Origin: Symsagittifera roscoffensis
Lineage: Eukaryota > Xenacoelomorpha > Acoela > Convolutidae
Direction of reading: 5' to 3'
Length of the DNA stretch: 64,000 nt
NCBI RefSeq assembly: GCF_963678635.1
Contig: NC_087062.1
Location: 2,420,001-2,484,000 of the forward strand
In this document: in pieces, positions 31,332 through 43,219 of the stretch
Numbering within the stretch: position 1 is the stretch's first letter
How the letters are laid out: each line of letters opens with the position of its first letter
Translations under genes and position numbers: made by a program
The notes under the pieces: generated by a model
What the model was told of the DNA's origin: nothing
The model's input: the letters and a program-made list of their open reading frames with translations, nothing else
Database searches by the model: none

Positions 31332-31469
31332 GTTCCAAAGCAGTGCCGATAGTCAATTTTTCTTTGCAACTCGGTTGTGCTTGATAAAATAAACCCCATT
31401 GGGATCTTCCCGTCGCACAGCTTTCAATTCTTCTCTGAGTTTTTTTGTTTTCAAGCTGTTGGCTTTTTT

Positions 31470-31787
31470 TCAAGTCTTTATTGATGTAAATATTTGGGTA
31501 AGTTTCGAACTCCTTGAGTTTTTTGCCAGTTTCAGGATGTTTTGAGCTTGCAGCTTTGATGTCAAAGAGACAAGTATCAACTGTTCTCCATTTTCGTTCT
31601 CTTTACCAATTCGTTTTGTACTACTAACGTCAATATCTGTTCCTAAGTCTGCACTCAGCTGCAGCATGAATTCTTTGTCCTTCGGTTCGTCAGCCTTTTT
31701 GACTCCCCAGACAATGACGTTTTTCGCTTTCCGTTTCGACTCCGCCTCTTCCTTACAAACCTCTTCCTTAAGAACCCCTAGGAGCAT
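31470..31787 (-). pseudogene. LINE ORF1-like nucleic-acid-binding fragment
   Basis: About 105 codons: a charged coiled-coil start (KEEVCKEEAESKRKAKN), VIVWGVKKADE, then a small alpha/beta unit with TKRIGKENENGEQLILVSL and QAQNILKLAKNSR. This fits the RRM-like domain of many LINE ORF1 proteins. The N-terminus is not visible. Confidence 0.55.
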
Positions 31788-31879
31788 ATTACTGCTATCT
31801 ACAAAGCGTCAGTCTCATGTTTATTTCCTTTGTTGCGCCTCAAACGTCTGAACTATACAGCGGAAGAGCTGAAATTACT

Positions 31880-32280
31880 TTTTAATTCTTTGGTGATATC
31901 TCGACTATCTTACTGCGCTGGGTGGTACTTATTCATATTTACTAGATCAAATAGACCGAGTTCAGAACAAAGCACAATTTTTTGGTATTATTGACAAAAT
32001 TGAACCTATTCGAGAAATTATCTGCAAATCTGACCAGGCCTTGCTACGCAAAATAACCGAAACCGGGTATGTGCATCAGCTATATCATCTCCTACCCCGC
32101 AAAACGGATTATGCCGCGGATACGCTGCGACCCACAAACGCTGGAGTTATGAAGAATAAATTGAAAAAACAACTCTGTATTTTCCCATCGAGAGTTTTGA
32201 GAGGAGTGTTCACTTAAATTTGTAAACAAGTATTGGATGTATTATCCGATATAAATAAAAGTTTTGTTGTTGTTGTTATA
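31880..32280 (+). mobile_element. 3' end of a CR1-like LINE
   Basis: Open reading from about 31929 to a TAA near 32215 gives LLDQIDRVQNKAQFFG, LPRKTDYAADTLRPTNAG and the end VLRGVFT, the typical last ~95 residues of a LINE RT protein. It is followed by a short AT-rich 3' UTR and a GTT-rich tail (32265-32280). The rest of the element is absent. Confidence 0.6.
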
Positions 32281-32560
32281 AAAAATAAATCAGCAAAATT
32301 TTATGAATCAATCAAGTCGATTTCAAAGCATCCAGAGAATTATCAATTAAAATCTACCTTCTCCGATTATAACACTGATGGAGTTGTCTATGTTATAAGT
32401 ATTTTTAATTTTTTTGTGCCCTCTGAGGCAGATGATGATGATGATGATGAAAAACTATCTGATGCTGATGATGATGAAAGAATTATTCCCCTAAATAACT
32501 TAAGTTAAAAATAAAAACAAAAAAAAATCAAGTCAAGATGGACAGTTTGAACAGGTGCAC
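32281..32560 (+). other. No gene supported; GAT-rich stretch
   Basis: AT-rich sequence with a short (GAT)n run at 32432-32480. A 91-codon frame spans it, but it is made of low-complexity Asp codons and LINE tail, so I do not call it a gene. Confidence 0.5.
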
Positions 32561-34440
32561 TTCAAAAACCATGAAAAAGAATTCAGTTGATCAAAAGTTG
32601 ACACAGTTCTCTCTAGAAGAAGTTCCTTGACTCTTCTCTTGAACACCATGTAACATTTTGTAGAATAATAACACATCGTTGAAACTAAGATGGTAACATG
32701 TAGGCAAAGTTTTTATGAGAAATGATTGGTCTTTATAGGGCTTTGAACCAATTACCCATTTCAGACAGTTTCGATTAAAACTTTCAAGTTTTCCGTTTGA
32801 ACATAAAGAAGAAAACCAAACAGGTGATGCATAAAAAATGATACTCTTGATACACATGTTAACAAACATGAGCTTCTTGGATTGAGAGACGGTGAAAGAA
32901 AATTGCGTTTGATAAAATGAAGTGACTTGTTATATGACAGCAGCTTATTATGGATATGTAACATCCAGTTCAAGACATCAGAGAAAACAAAACCCAAGTC
33001 TTTTACTACATTTGCAGTTTTGTCCTGGTTTTTGACCATCACATGACGAGGAAAATTGCCTTTGAAAACAATGAGGCTGTATTTTGTTGTGATTGACTGA
33101 TAAATCATTTGCAGTACAATAATATTGATATTGATTTTGTAAAACTTGATCAATATCGTGCTGTAGTGAATCAAAATCAGTAAAAAACAAATTTGAATCA
33201 TCAGCCAACAAATTACAACTGGAAAATTCTATACCCTGGCAGATCATTGATAAAAAGAAGAAAAAGAAGCGGCCCCGAGATGCTGCCTTGAGGAACACCA
33301 CTAGTAACAGGTCGTGGATCGGTTACAGAGATACGACGATAAAAGTAACAAAAAATCATGATCAAAACCATACATTGATAGCTTGCTTAGAATGATATCA
33401 TGACGAGAACAGAATGAAAGGCTTTACTCAATTGAAAATAAACAGCAGCAGATGGAACGTTGAAATCACTAGTGTGGTACACTTCGTCAAGAAACGATAA
33501 CAACTGTGTTACAATTGATAGTTGTTTTTTGAAGCCAGGCTGATAATTTGACAAATGTTTTCGAATCTTGGGTATATATGAGTGAAGAGAACTTCATCAA
33601 AACATTAACCAAGGGGGTGTAAGATACTGATAGGTCTGTAGTGTATAAAATCATTAGGAGACCCAGACTTCAGAATTGGAGTAACAAAAGCACAATTCCA
33701 GGCAGCAGGCCAGACGCAAGTGTTGATAATAATAATGAAAAAGAAAACTAACAAGAGGGGAAATCAACGACGTACAACATTTATAAACAAAAACAGGAAA
33801 ACAGTCAACACCACAGGTGTTTTAACGGATTGTAAACATGAACTGAAAACCGAGAGAGACACATCGGCTTCGGATACTTTTATATCAGAATCAGGAGAAA
33901 CAGTCGGTACAGTATAATCAGAAACAGGCTTACGGAAAACAGAAATCACTCACTAACCGAATCATATAGGACAGATTTGAAACATAATTCCGTCGCAGAG
34001 ATCTGAGTTTATTGGCTGAATGAATAGAATGAGAAGAGTAGTAATAAGGGTAAGCAAGTCTTCTTTTACTCTTTTTAGGGCATGAATCATCAATGCGGCT
34101 TCAATAGAAACATCAAAAGTGGAGAAGAAATCATTTTGAGAATTTGAATACAATTTAGCGTAAAGAGGTTTTAACAAACAACTAAAACGTTCGATGTTGA
34201 AACGCTTCTTTGAATACATTTGCTTTGAGACATCAGGTTTATAACAATCATCACCAGAGACATGCAAAAGCGCGAATATTGGATAACGATCGGAGTAGGT
34301 TTTCTCTGAACGATAGACAACAAACGCCTGTGGATCAACCGACCAGAAAAGATCTAGAGTATTACCAGACAAAGTAGTCGGAAAAATCACTAATTGAAAC
34401 AGACTGAGATCATCAAACGTGCTCAAAAGGTTCGACGAAT
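32560..34440 (-). mobile_element. Strongly decayed LINE (endonuclease end to RT end)
   Basis: Minus strand. 34426-33962: endonuclease C-terminus (LVIFPTTLSGNTLDLFWS). 33301-32978: RT motif C region (LLADDSNLFFTDFDSLQHDI). 33201-32761: thumb (VKDLGFVFSDVLNWMLHI) and 32869-32591: tail (ASPVWFSSLC, NRNCLKWVIG). Several frameshifts and stops separate them. No coding capacity remains. Confidence 0.72.
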
Positions 34441-35040
34441 AGTCAGAAGCCTAATTGTTGAGATAAACTTGTTAAATAATTTCATATCTCGCAACATCAA
34501 GACGAAATCGAGCAGATGCTCACTCTGTCTCCGATGTTCCTGAACTTGTGTGGGAAGTGCAACAAGAGTGGCGGTAGTCAATAGATTCAGTGCGATCTAT
34601 GCGACATCTGGTCTTACTACAACTGCTCGGGAATCCCAGTCGATTTTCTACAACAAATAGAAAAAATATAAGTTGCTGCTGTTCAAATGCAATGATTGTT
34701 TACAAAAGAATTCTATTGTTCTTTCATTTTCTACTATTCTAGAGGATTGAATTCCTCAGAAGTTCAAAAAATTAGTTTGGTTCTCACAATATTTATTGTG
34801 TCGGAGTATGATTCGTTCCAGTGCTATAAGAATAACGGTAGTCAATGGACTTATTATGACCTATGCGACCTCTGGTATCACTACAACTGCTCGGGAATTC
34901 CAGTCGATTTTCTACCACAAATAGAAAAAAATAAGTTGCATCTGTTCAAACGCATTATTTGCTTACAAAAGAAGTCTATTGTTCTTTCATCTTCTACTAT
35001 TCAAAAGGATTGAACTCTTCAGAAAAATTATTTCGGTTCT
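34441..35040 (+). repeat. Duplicated PHD-finger-like relic of a LINE ORF1
   Basis: Two imperfect direct copies (about 34540-34760 and 34820-35030), each with a CDLCD(I/L)W.YYNCSG(I)PVDFL pattern, i.e. the Cys-x2-Cys ... W-x-H/Y-x2-Cys end of a PHD-type zinc finger followed by QQIEK/PQIEK. The first copy has in-frame stops; the second sits in an open frame at 34696-35013. PHD-like fingers occur in ORF1 of CR1-type LINEs, so I read this as LINE debris, not a host regulator. Confidence 0.55.
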
Positions 35041-36209
35041 TATAAAGTTTATTGTGTCGGAGTATGATTTGTTCCATTTTTAGATTAATTTCTCGGCTAG
35101 TGTCTCCTCTGCTCCTCTAGATATTTTTAGGCATCAGATATTGTCTTAGGGCAGGATTTAACAAGGGAGTTGAAAATTTTTACATGGAAAAGCTACTGCT
35201 GAATCGGCCTGTCCAAAGTCCATTTGCCTTGATGTTAAGTCGAGCGTCATCTTCAGTAGTGGTTGTTTTGTTGTTGAAATTTTCGCCTTCGAATGATTGA
35301 CGTTACGGCTTTATCAAAACATCATCGCAGACTTCATCCAGGAGTGCCGCAAAGGAATCGCGAATTTCATTATCTCTAAGGTGAGTGTACCACATTTGGG
35401 TCATTGTAGTTAGTGAGTCAGTATAACAATTAGACAGTTCGATGCTCCTCCCTGCGATGCTAGATAGTACAGATAGCTTTTTTTTCTAATGGGCAGTATT
35501 CTATAGTTTGAGCCTTTTTCAAGAGTGTGATGTTCTATATCTCAGTTTTGATTTTTCTATCATCAGAAAATGCTCCGCTTCAGCTATTTCAAATTGTGAT
35601 CCGTTTCAGTGAACATTTACAAGTGCTGGAAATATCCGTGTTACTGAGGAGGTCTAATCCTTTCATATGCAGTAGTAGTGTATTATGCTGCGATCTTCAT
35701 CATTTACATGGTTTTTACCAGCAACTCTAGGAAGTAGCAGCTGTCTTAGATTTTTCTGAAATTTGTCCGTTTTCTTGAATGCTTCCGGAATTGTTTTGCT
35801 TAGGAATCTTAATTTATTTTAAATTCGCTACGTGAAACAAGAGCACGCGGTTGGTGGTGATGTTATAGCTAATTTGAAAAGCTTTTTTGTTAGGGTGATT
35901 GTCGTTTCAATTTTGCTTTCCATGTATTTATCGCATGCTGATGCTAATTCTTTAACCAATCCAAAATTCTAACACCATCTAAAATTGTCAAATTTGAGCC
36001 TTCTCATACATTTATGGCGCGTTCCCGACGGCTTCACATTAGATTAATTGCCTTTCCGTGTACATCCAGATAGTCGAGTTTTGCACGGATACTCTTAAGA
36101 TCACCTGCAGAGCTTCAGTCATCTACATACCCTTTTTAGTGACCATTGGTTTTGCAGGAGATTGATCAGTGGGCTCGTCCCTGTTCCCTACATAATCATC
36201 GCGAGGGGA
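35041..36209. other. No gene supported
   Basis: AT-rich sequence with stops in all frames; short frames (e.g. 35527-35730) show no domain. Nothing further seen. Confidence 0.5.
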
Positions 36210-36653
36210 TCATCTTGCGCTGTGCCTTCGGTAGATGTCAAAACCGTGTTGTTGACATTTAAGTAAGAGGGGTGTTTTTGATGCAAACTTTCTATTGAGC
36301 AAACTGAAGGCTTTTTCTGCATCAATACGTAGTATGGCGTCCGTTTCTGGTTTCTCAAACTCGCTCTTCAAGCTATAAATAGCATATTCGAGTCTATACT
36401 TCCAGCCTAAGCAGAGCTGGAATTTTTTCCAAGATTTTGGAAATTTTTTTTTGCCAATTATTTGTCTGAGAACCCCGCCTAAACCAATAAGCCTTAAACC
36501 CAGAACTTTGTCCAGAAGTATCAGACGACACGAATTGTACGCCGTTTGATGTTCATAGGGGATAATCTTACTTGCTATTGTATAAGATAGCTTTGCGATA
36601 GTTCTGCAAAGCTTATGGATGTCTGTTAGAAGTGAGTTACCATCCTTTTCCAA
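36210..36653 (-). pseudogene. Reverse transcriptase fragment (unassigned retroelement)
   Basis: 147 codons with the pattern YNSCRLILLDKVLGLRLIG, GGVLRQIIGKK and, further on, AILRIDAEKAFSLLNRKF. This is the finger/palm start of an RT in which the first catalytic Asp lies in the IDAEKAF motif. The motif wording is unlike the CR1-like or Vingi-like LINEs in the window, so a different retroelement group is represented. The catalytic YADD part is not visible. Confidence 0.55.
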
Positions 36654-38809
36654 TCGCAGGCATCTAGACCTGACGGACCATGGCTTCCGTTTGTTTTAGG
36701 ATTGATATTTGAAATGTCTTGGCGTTTACTTGTTCGAATATAAAGGAGTGTTATGGCATTTGGTCTTCACGTTCTTCAGTTATATAATTAGTGTTTGCTG
36801 CTTTGGCTTGGGAGTGTTTTTTTCAGGATGCTAAGGACTGTTTTTCCTTCAATGACTTAGTTTAGGGAAACTACTCCTTTTGTTTTCTATATGAAAGGCA
36901 GCCAATGGCGGCAGTTATTTTGCTTGTACTCATTAGTTTATCGGTTTGCTTAAATTCCTCGTTCACTTCACAGAGTTTTGAAAATGAATCAAATTGTTAC
37001 AAATTTTAATTTTGGCAGCAGCCAATGTGGAAAAATCATTTCTGTTTTCAATGTGACGCTAAAATTTGTTGTTTCTTCTGCTAATGATAACAGCTGCTAG
37101 TTTAGTAGTTCTATGAATTGAAAGCCGGTCTTGTTTTTGCTTAGAACTATGAAGCGCGGTTTCCAGTTAACGTAATTGTTAATTAGGTAGTTTATTTTAA
37201 TTACAAATTCTTGGTCAATAGCAGCTACGTAGACTCGAAATGCGTCATTTGTTGGACACCAGCATACGTTTTTATCCTGAGGGCGGCTACCCACGTTTTC
37301 TCGGCTCTGTTATCACTTTGTTAAGTTTTTTGTTATGCTAACTTAAGGCCGACAACAGTACTTCGCAATACGAATTCTTTTTTGGTATAGGTATTTTTTT
37401 GTTGAAAAAAATACACTCATCTCGTGTTGTCAACTTTTATCTCGTGTTACACTCAATTCTTGTCAGCTTTATTGCCATGTTATATTTGTGATGCATCGCA
37501 AAAGATGCAAAGCTCCGCTGCTCTGCCCTTGTGAAAAAATCAACAGCAAATGGCGCTGATGCGAGGACGTAGTTTTCAGGTAGAATTCTTTTTGCTTTTC
37601 CGTTACCTATTTATTTTTGCGAGAGCGATTGTGTTGTAATCGTGATCTAGAATTTTTGGGTCTTTCCATTTTGGGTCTTTCCATTTTTGGGTCTTTCCAT
37701 TTTTGGGTCTTTCCATTTTGGGTCTTTCCATTAGGTGCAGTACTTTTTAGGTGAGGTCTAGGTGAGGCAGCTTGAATTGATACTCAATCAATACTCAGTT
37801 TATGAAAACGAATCATCGATAAAAATCAACTTAACATGATAATTAAAATGTTTCCATCAAAACACTTTTCAGTGTATGTATATAAGTATAAACCCATTAC
37901 GGAATGTGTATGAATAATTCGAACAATCGAGGGCGCTCAAAAGTAGAAAGGTTGGGGGGCTATAACTTACTTGGCGGCTATAATGGGAAAGACCCGCTTT
38001 CTTATCATATACAACTTTTCCTTAAAATCTGAAAAATTTTGTGAAGTTGCCTTATTAGAAATTTCGAGACTCCTTTCTGCCTGGAGGTAGCGCGATCGCC
38101 TTTGTAGCTTAAGGTTTGGGGTTCAATTTACGGCGGAACATAGTTTTCCAGTATGCTCAAAATTGAAATCTTTCCGAAAAAAATTAAATGATCAGACTTA
38201 TGTTTGTTTGCCACATCGAGGAAGTTTTTGCGCAGTCACCAATTTTCATTGTTGATTCAAGTATTTCGGTTTTGCTCTACCTGTAAATTTTAACCCATTC
38301 TGTAGCCGCATATCGTTTTTACCGGTTCCAACGAGACTGAAGATACCTACTTAAAACAATTAGAGAAAAACGCCGAAGATGTGAATTTTCAAGCAAATGT
38401 GATTAACTGGCGAAGGTAACATATCTGAAATCCGTAGATTGGGCAGCAGCCTAAACCCTGAAAACAAAGAGAAACAAACATGCCGTGCCATACACATAAC
38501 AACTTCAAACCATCTCTTCCTGCAGAAGTGCTTTGCTCGTAGCCTTCATCTTCACAGCTATAAAAGCGCCGTTTTTTTTCAAAAAGTTTCTGTCGTCCAT
38601 AGAATGCCAGTCGAAAAAAGAGATTTTGACCAAATGATTTTTTCATGATTCAGAATGAAGGAAAATCCAAGGAAGACTTTCAGATAAAGAATTTGATACT
38701 TTATTAGAAAGGGAATGTAAATGGGAGTGATTCCTGACTAGCAAAAGCGAACTGTATGCTGTTGAACTGCCAATCAAAATGCAGTCTATCTAAACGTCAC
38801 TATCAAATT
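36654..38809. other. No gene supported; short tandem repeat and tRNA-like relic
   Basis: Mostly AT-rich without coding signal. Contains a 17/18-bp tandem repeat (37658-37735) and a tRNA-like segment near 38085-38140. Confidence 0.5.
37658..37735. repeat. Tandem repeat TTTTGGGTCTTTCCATT
   Basis: Five copies of a 16 to 18 bp unit (TTTTGGGTCTTTCCA with one T more or less). A related reversed form (AATGGGAAAGACCC) occurs at about 37981-37995. Confidence 0.9.
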
Positions 38810-41477
38810 TATTCTCTTTGAATTCTATTGTCTTAGCTTTTGTTACTGAGGCACGGTTGTACAAGGGCTTTTCTGGTTCTGAAAACGTTCTCGGTTCTTC
38901 ATTCTTTCTCATATCTCGGCTAGATAGGCCCAAACGTCAACATGGTGGTGTTCTAATAGCAGCATCAAACCAATACTCGTCAACTATTATAGATATTTCT
39001 CTCAAAGAGTTTGCTTTTTCTGTCTCTTGTGCCCTTCTTGTTGACGACTGTAAATTTTTTATTTTGATCTACAAACCTCCTCGTCGAATTACTACATCGA
39101 TATCTCTCAAATGATTGAACGTTTGCATGAACATCAAAAAATTTTCTCAAAAACTTCTTCTCAATCCAGGTTTGCAGTTCCGAGAAATAATAGGGAAACG
39201 ATTACTAGCAACCACCTTCAAGAGTATCTTTCCTTGAAGTTACCAGCGAGCTCTGTTTTTCGCAAATAATTGATTCACCCGGCACATTAAGATAACAACA
39301 TCCTTGTTCTCCTCTTTAACGAAAGCATAACAATAATTTATGGGTGGGAACCGAGTTTTTCTCGGACCATTCTCACATCTAATTTACACTTCAACATCTC
39401 TCAGCAAAACCACCTACTGTGCCTTCTATTTTACGCTCCTTTTTTGATCCATCACTCCCTAAGTTTTCAATGATCAATTAGCTCCGTTGTTTGACTTTAT
39501 TTGTTTTGCCCAACCCTCAAATTTTGTAGCAAAAAAGTATGCCTAATTGTCTATGTCTCTTAGACTTTCAAGTCGGTACAAGTGAGCCCGCAGACGAAAC
39601 CTTCCAATATATTACTTGTCACGCACTATTTATCTGATGAATCAGGTCGATACTAAATTGCGCAGAATTTCGTTATTCTGGTCTTTGCAGCTCGCACTGA
39701 AACAAAGAAAAATCGCACAGGCATTATCCGATTCAATTGAGCTAGACAGACAAGTGGTTGAAGAAAGTTTTGGTTTATCTTCCTCAAAGTATAGTTTTTG
39801 TATGGTCTGGAGTTTGGGTTTTTCTAACACCATTCCCTCTCTGATGTATCACAATAATCAAACATTTACCAGTGACGGTGATATTGCTTATACATTCAAC
39901 TTCTACTATACCCCTGTCTTTGCCCAAAAAAGTCGTTTTGTTATGGCGCAATTATCAAAATTTGCGGCTGCAATTAGTATTGCTGTTTAGATCCATGTGT
40001 GTTTCATAATGAATCCATGCTTGGGAAATGCGATGACAACAACTCCATGTGTTCCGACCAACCTCCTTCCTTTGTTCTTCACAGTGCATCTAGGGTTTTG
40101 GCTCCATTTGTTTGTGAACTGTTTAGGCATATCCTGACTGAGCAAAACTGTCCTGATATCTGAAAAATTTCGCATATAACCTCTTTACACAAATGTCGCT
40201 CGCGTTCGCATGTCGAAAACTACCGTCCATTCAGTATCCTTTCCAAGTTGTCGCTTATACTTGAAAAAACTATGTTCATTTTTATCAATCCCAAAATTGG
40301 TCAAGAAAACGGCTTCATGAAGGTCCGCAGTACAGTCACTCAAATGATATCTTATCTGGATCAAGTTTATTATTCTCTGGATTGGAATTTTCCTTCTCTG
40401 TCCGTCTACTTCGACGTGCGGAAAGCTTTGCATTCTGTCTAAACTTGAATCATTTGGCTTCTGCCCTGGTTTTCTGAGAATTCTAGATTCTTAAGTTTTC
40501 ACCAGGTTTCAAAGTGCTAAAATTTTAGAAAGTCTCTCGTCATTGTTACCAGTCTCCTCGGGTGTTCCACAAGGGAGTGTTCTGGGCCCCCTGCTTTTCA
40601 TCGTTTTTTTAATGACATGACCGATGTTGTTCAACGCGGTCTTAGTTCCTTTTTGGCGATGACCTGAAAATTCTTTTTCATGAACCTCGAATAACTCAAG
40701 AAGAATTGGATGCCCTTATTAGTTGGTCAATTTCAAACTGTCTCTCATTTTAAGCATCAAAAGGGAAAGTTATTTTGTTCTCGCTTATAGAAATAGACAT
40801 AGACATTAAACTTGGCTTAGAAGAACTGATGTTTGTCGAAACTATCAAAAATCTTAGGTTTATGGTCTCGAACAATCTAGATTGGAAACATCATGTTGAC
40901 AAATATTTGCCAAACGCACCAAAGTTTTCAATTTCTTACGCCGAAACATTCTATTTTCTATTGCAAGTCTTCGAAAGAAGTTATTATACCTCTCACTAAT
41001 AGTTTCTATTCTACTGTATGTATCTCCTGTATGGTCGCCTTCGATATTCTCTCTGAGGAAATAGAAAATTATCAAAAGCCTGTCTTTAAACGGATTTGTT
41101 CTGATCATGATTATGTTTCAGCCCTAAATATCCACTCCTATTTCTCTGTTTTCAGCGGAAAACGATCTACTGCTCCTGTGGTAACTTCTAAACGGATGTT
41201 TGAATCTGCATCATAATCTTGCAACCATTCCCTGGCAAATTGAGTCATCTTGCAATGGTCTCTTCGGCATTCCAAAGACGAACAATGCTCTAGTCCGCCG
41301 TAAAGTACTCGATTTTAATCTACCTTTTGAAACTTTCAAATCGGTGCTGCGAATTTTTTTTTGTCTGAAACCACCAATTTCAACATCTCTCATTCTTGTT
41401 CTTTCTATCTTAAGTGTCACTGTAAATTTTGTCGCTCTTAAGGGTTTTTGTTTCATTTGTCTTGGAATTAAATCTTT

Positions 41478-41536
<59 letters not shown>

Positions 41537-41540
41537 AAAC
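38810..41540 (+). mobile_element. Decayed CR1-like LINE with (ACT)n tail
   Basis: Order along the plus strand: endonuclease start (HGGVLIAASNQ near 38940, LIYKPPR near 39070), linker region 39616-39990, RT (YRPFSILSKLSLILEK near 40220-40270, GVPQGSVLGPLLFIVF near 40560-40608), thumb (MVSNNLDWKHHVDK near 40860) and the C-terminal tail (41200-41440). Many stops and frameshifts. It ends in a pure ACT repeat, an LTR-free 3' microsatellite tail typical of CR1/RTE-type elements. Confidence 0.75.
41474..41538 (+). repeat. (ACT)n microsatellite, LINE 3' tail
   Basis: About 21 uninterrupted ACT triplets. It directly follows TTAAATCTTTT, like the other LINE 3' ends in the window, so it is likely the element tail rather than an independent microsatellite. 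Confidence 0.9.
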
Positions 41541-41699
41541 AACAGACAAATTAACACATAAGACACCTTAAATATCTGGAAGAAATAGGGATTTCAAACC
41601 ATACAGCGATGGGACAATGAAACAATCTAGATTTTTTTTTCATCTGACTAATTTCGGTTTTTGAAGGATTGATATTTAAGGCTTAGAGAGTTAGCTGTT

Positions 41700-42930
41700 T
41701 TTTTGGTCATTGCATCGGTCGATAACATTTTGGCTTAGAAATTTGTCCCTTCAACACACTGCATGAAGTGTTCTCCCACTGGAGTGGTGACCAGCGAGTG
41801 TTGATGTAGGTGTAATGGGAGGCGTCAGGCGGTCTGACCCACGTATCTGGTGTTAGAGCCAGTACACGTGATTTTGTAGAGAACATGGCTACATAGATTC
41901 GCAATCTTGGTTTTTTGTGGGTCTTGAGTTTCCCAGTAGTAAAGATGATAGGAACGCGCGTGATGTTTTTCAAGCATTTCTTGAGCTTTTCGCTGGTGCT
42001 ACCTCTGTCGCACTGAAAAGTGTTGACGGGCTCTTTTCTTTCTCGCGTTCGTCCGATATGTTCTTCTTTTGTCCAAGTTGTTTCATGAACAATGGGGTCG
42101 TAGAACTCAAACGGGTATTAGTTCGCCTCCCAAATTTTCTTGGCAGTCCGAATACCTTCATCAAAGGTAGTGGCATTCCAGTGGCTTTGAAAGTCTGGTA
42201 AACACATCCATAAACGATGTTTCGTATGTATCCAGTGGGTTTCAGCGCCCGAAGGTTAAGAACTAAACCAGTGTTAGTTGGTTTTTGGCACCAATGTGTG
42301 CTGACATCTGTGCTAGCTCAACTGACGAACAGATCCAGGAACGTGGTTCCATTGTCCCTAAATCTGCCAATGGTGAATTCCACGTTGAGGATGTAGTGTG
42401 TTGACTCGTAAGAGGATGTTGTCAATGAAGTCCTTCCGTGCTGATTGCATGATGTCGTCCACATAGCGGCCGAAACTTTTCGCCTTGATAGCGACGGTAC
42501 AAGCAACACCCACTCGAGTATGACAGTTACTTGGCAGTAAATTTCTTATTGATCTGAAGAGGAACCTAACAGCATTGACGGTGGAACCAAAATAACACTT
42601 CCCTCTCCGTACGGTATGGATCAACCCCTCCAAGTCACCTTCGTACATATCGATCAGATAGATGGTCTTGTCTGTCTTATCTATGGGCTGCTGCTCATTG
42701 GTGACCGCCTGGTGATCAACCTCGAGGCAATGTCGTCTTCAAACTGCTCCACCCGAATATTCTCCAAAATGACCGCCATGGCGGCTCCCATCGCCACACC
42801 ATCTTTCTCGATATACCACTTATCTCAGATAGAAAAGCATCAAGCAGAGCCGCTGGACAAGGGGCGGATTTTTGCCTAATGTCTGACGCTGACAACTTCT
42901 GAAAGTTGAACGACATCCACAATTGCTACC
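41700..42930 (-). mobile_element. Penelope-like element relic
   Basis: Minus strand. FGRYVDDIMQSARKDFIDNI (42460-42400 region) and, in the next frame, RDNGTTFLDLFVS match the RT motif C and following pattern of Penelope-like elements (YVDD ... FLD). Downstream GIRTAKKIWEAN-type text (about 42150), FYDPIVHETTW and RVPIIFTTGKLKTHKK (41960-41900) fit the region before the GIY-YIG domain. The GIY-YIG catalytic residues cannot be found, and several frameshifts are present. Confidence 0.5.
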
Positions 42931-43089
42931 ACTTTGAGACCCTCTCTATGAGGGGGAAGGAAACAAGATTTTGTACACAAAATACTCAGACTCGTGCAAT
43001 AGAGAAGGTCACCTGGCAACATTTGAGTGTCGATTTCGGAATTGCAACTACACCTATTAAGTAAGGTTTTCTCGTTGAATAGAAACTGA

Positions 43090-43206
43090 ACTGCTGGTCT
43101 CCCCTCTCGGGAACCATAGGTTTACATATCTGTTCCCAGCCTCAGAGTAGAAACAGTAAACCGCAGGACTCCCCTTTCGGGAACCATAAGTTTACCTATC
43201 TATTCG
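43090..43206. repeat. Short imperfect direct repeat
   Basis: Two copies of a ~60 bp segment: GTCTCCCCTCTCGGGAACCA followed by TAGGTTTACATATCTGTTC, and GACTCCCCTTTCGGGAACCA followed by TAAGTTTACCTATCTATTC. Each begins with GAAAC(T/A)GAAC or similar. They lie just 5' of the next LINE ORF1 and may be its 5' UTR repeats. Confidence 0.8.
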
Positions 43207-43219
43207 CCCAGTCGTTGTA

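Larger units (their letters stand above)
28656..31800 (-). mobile_element. LINE with ORF1, endonuclease, RT and C-terminal zinc knuckle (decayed)
   Basis: Minus-strand non-LTR element about 3.1 kb long, converging 3'-to-3' with the preceding RT fragment. Order: ORF1-like (31470-31787), endonuclease (30440-31331), RT (29305-30357), RT tail with zinc knuckle (28656-29402). A different clade from the CR1-like copies (RT reads YRGISLLSCVNKCYS, FYADDLAIG); the knuckle suggests an I/Ingi/Vingi-like group, tentatively. Confidence 0.82.

Noticed and set aside
32233-32508. 91-codon acidic ORF
   Set aside because: Composed of LINE 3' tail and a (GAT)n run, no domain or promoter.
34441-35040. Host PHD-finger gene
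   Set aside because: Copies are stop-ridden, duplicated and surrounded by LINE debris.
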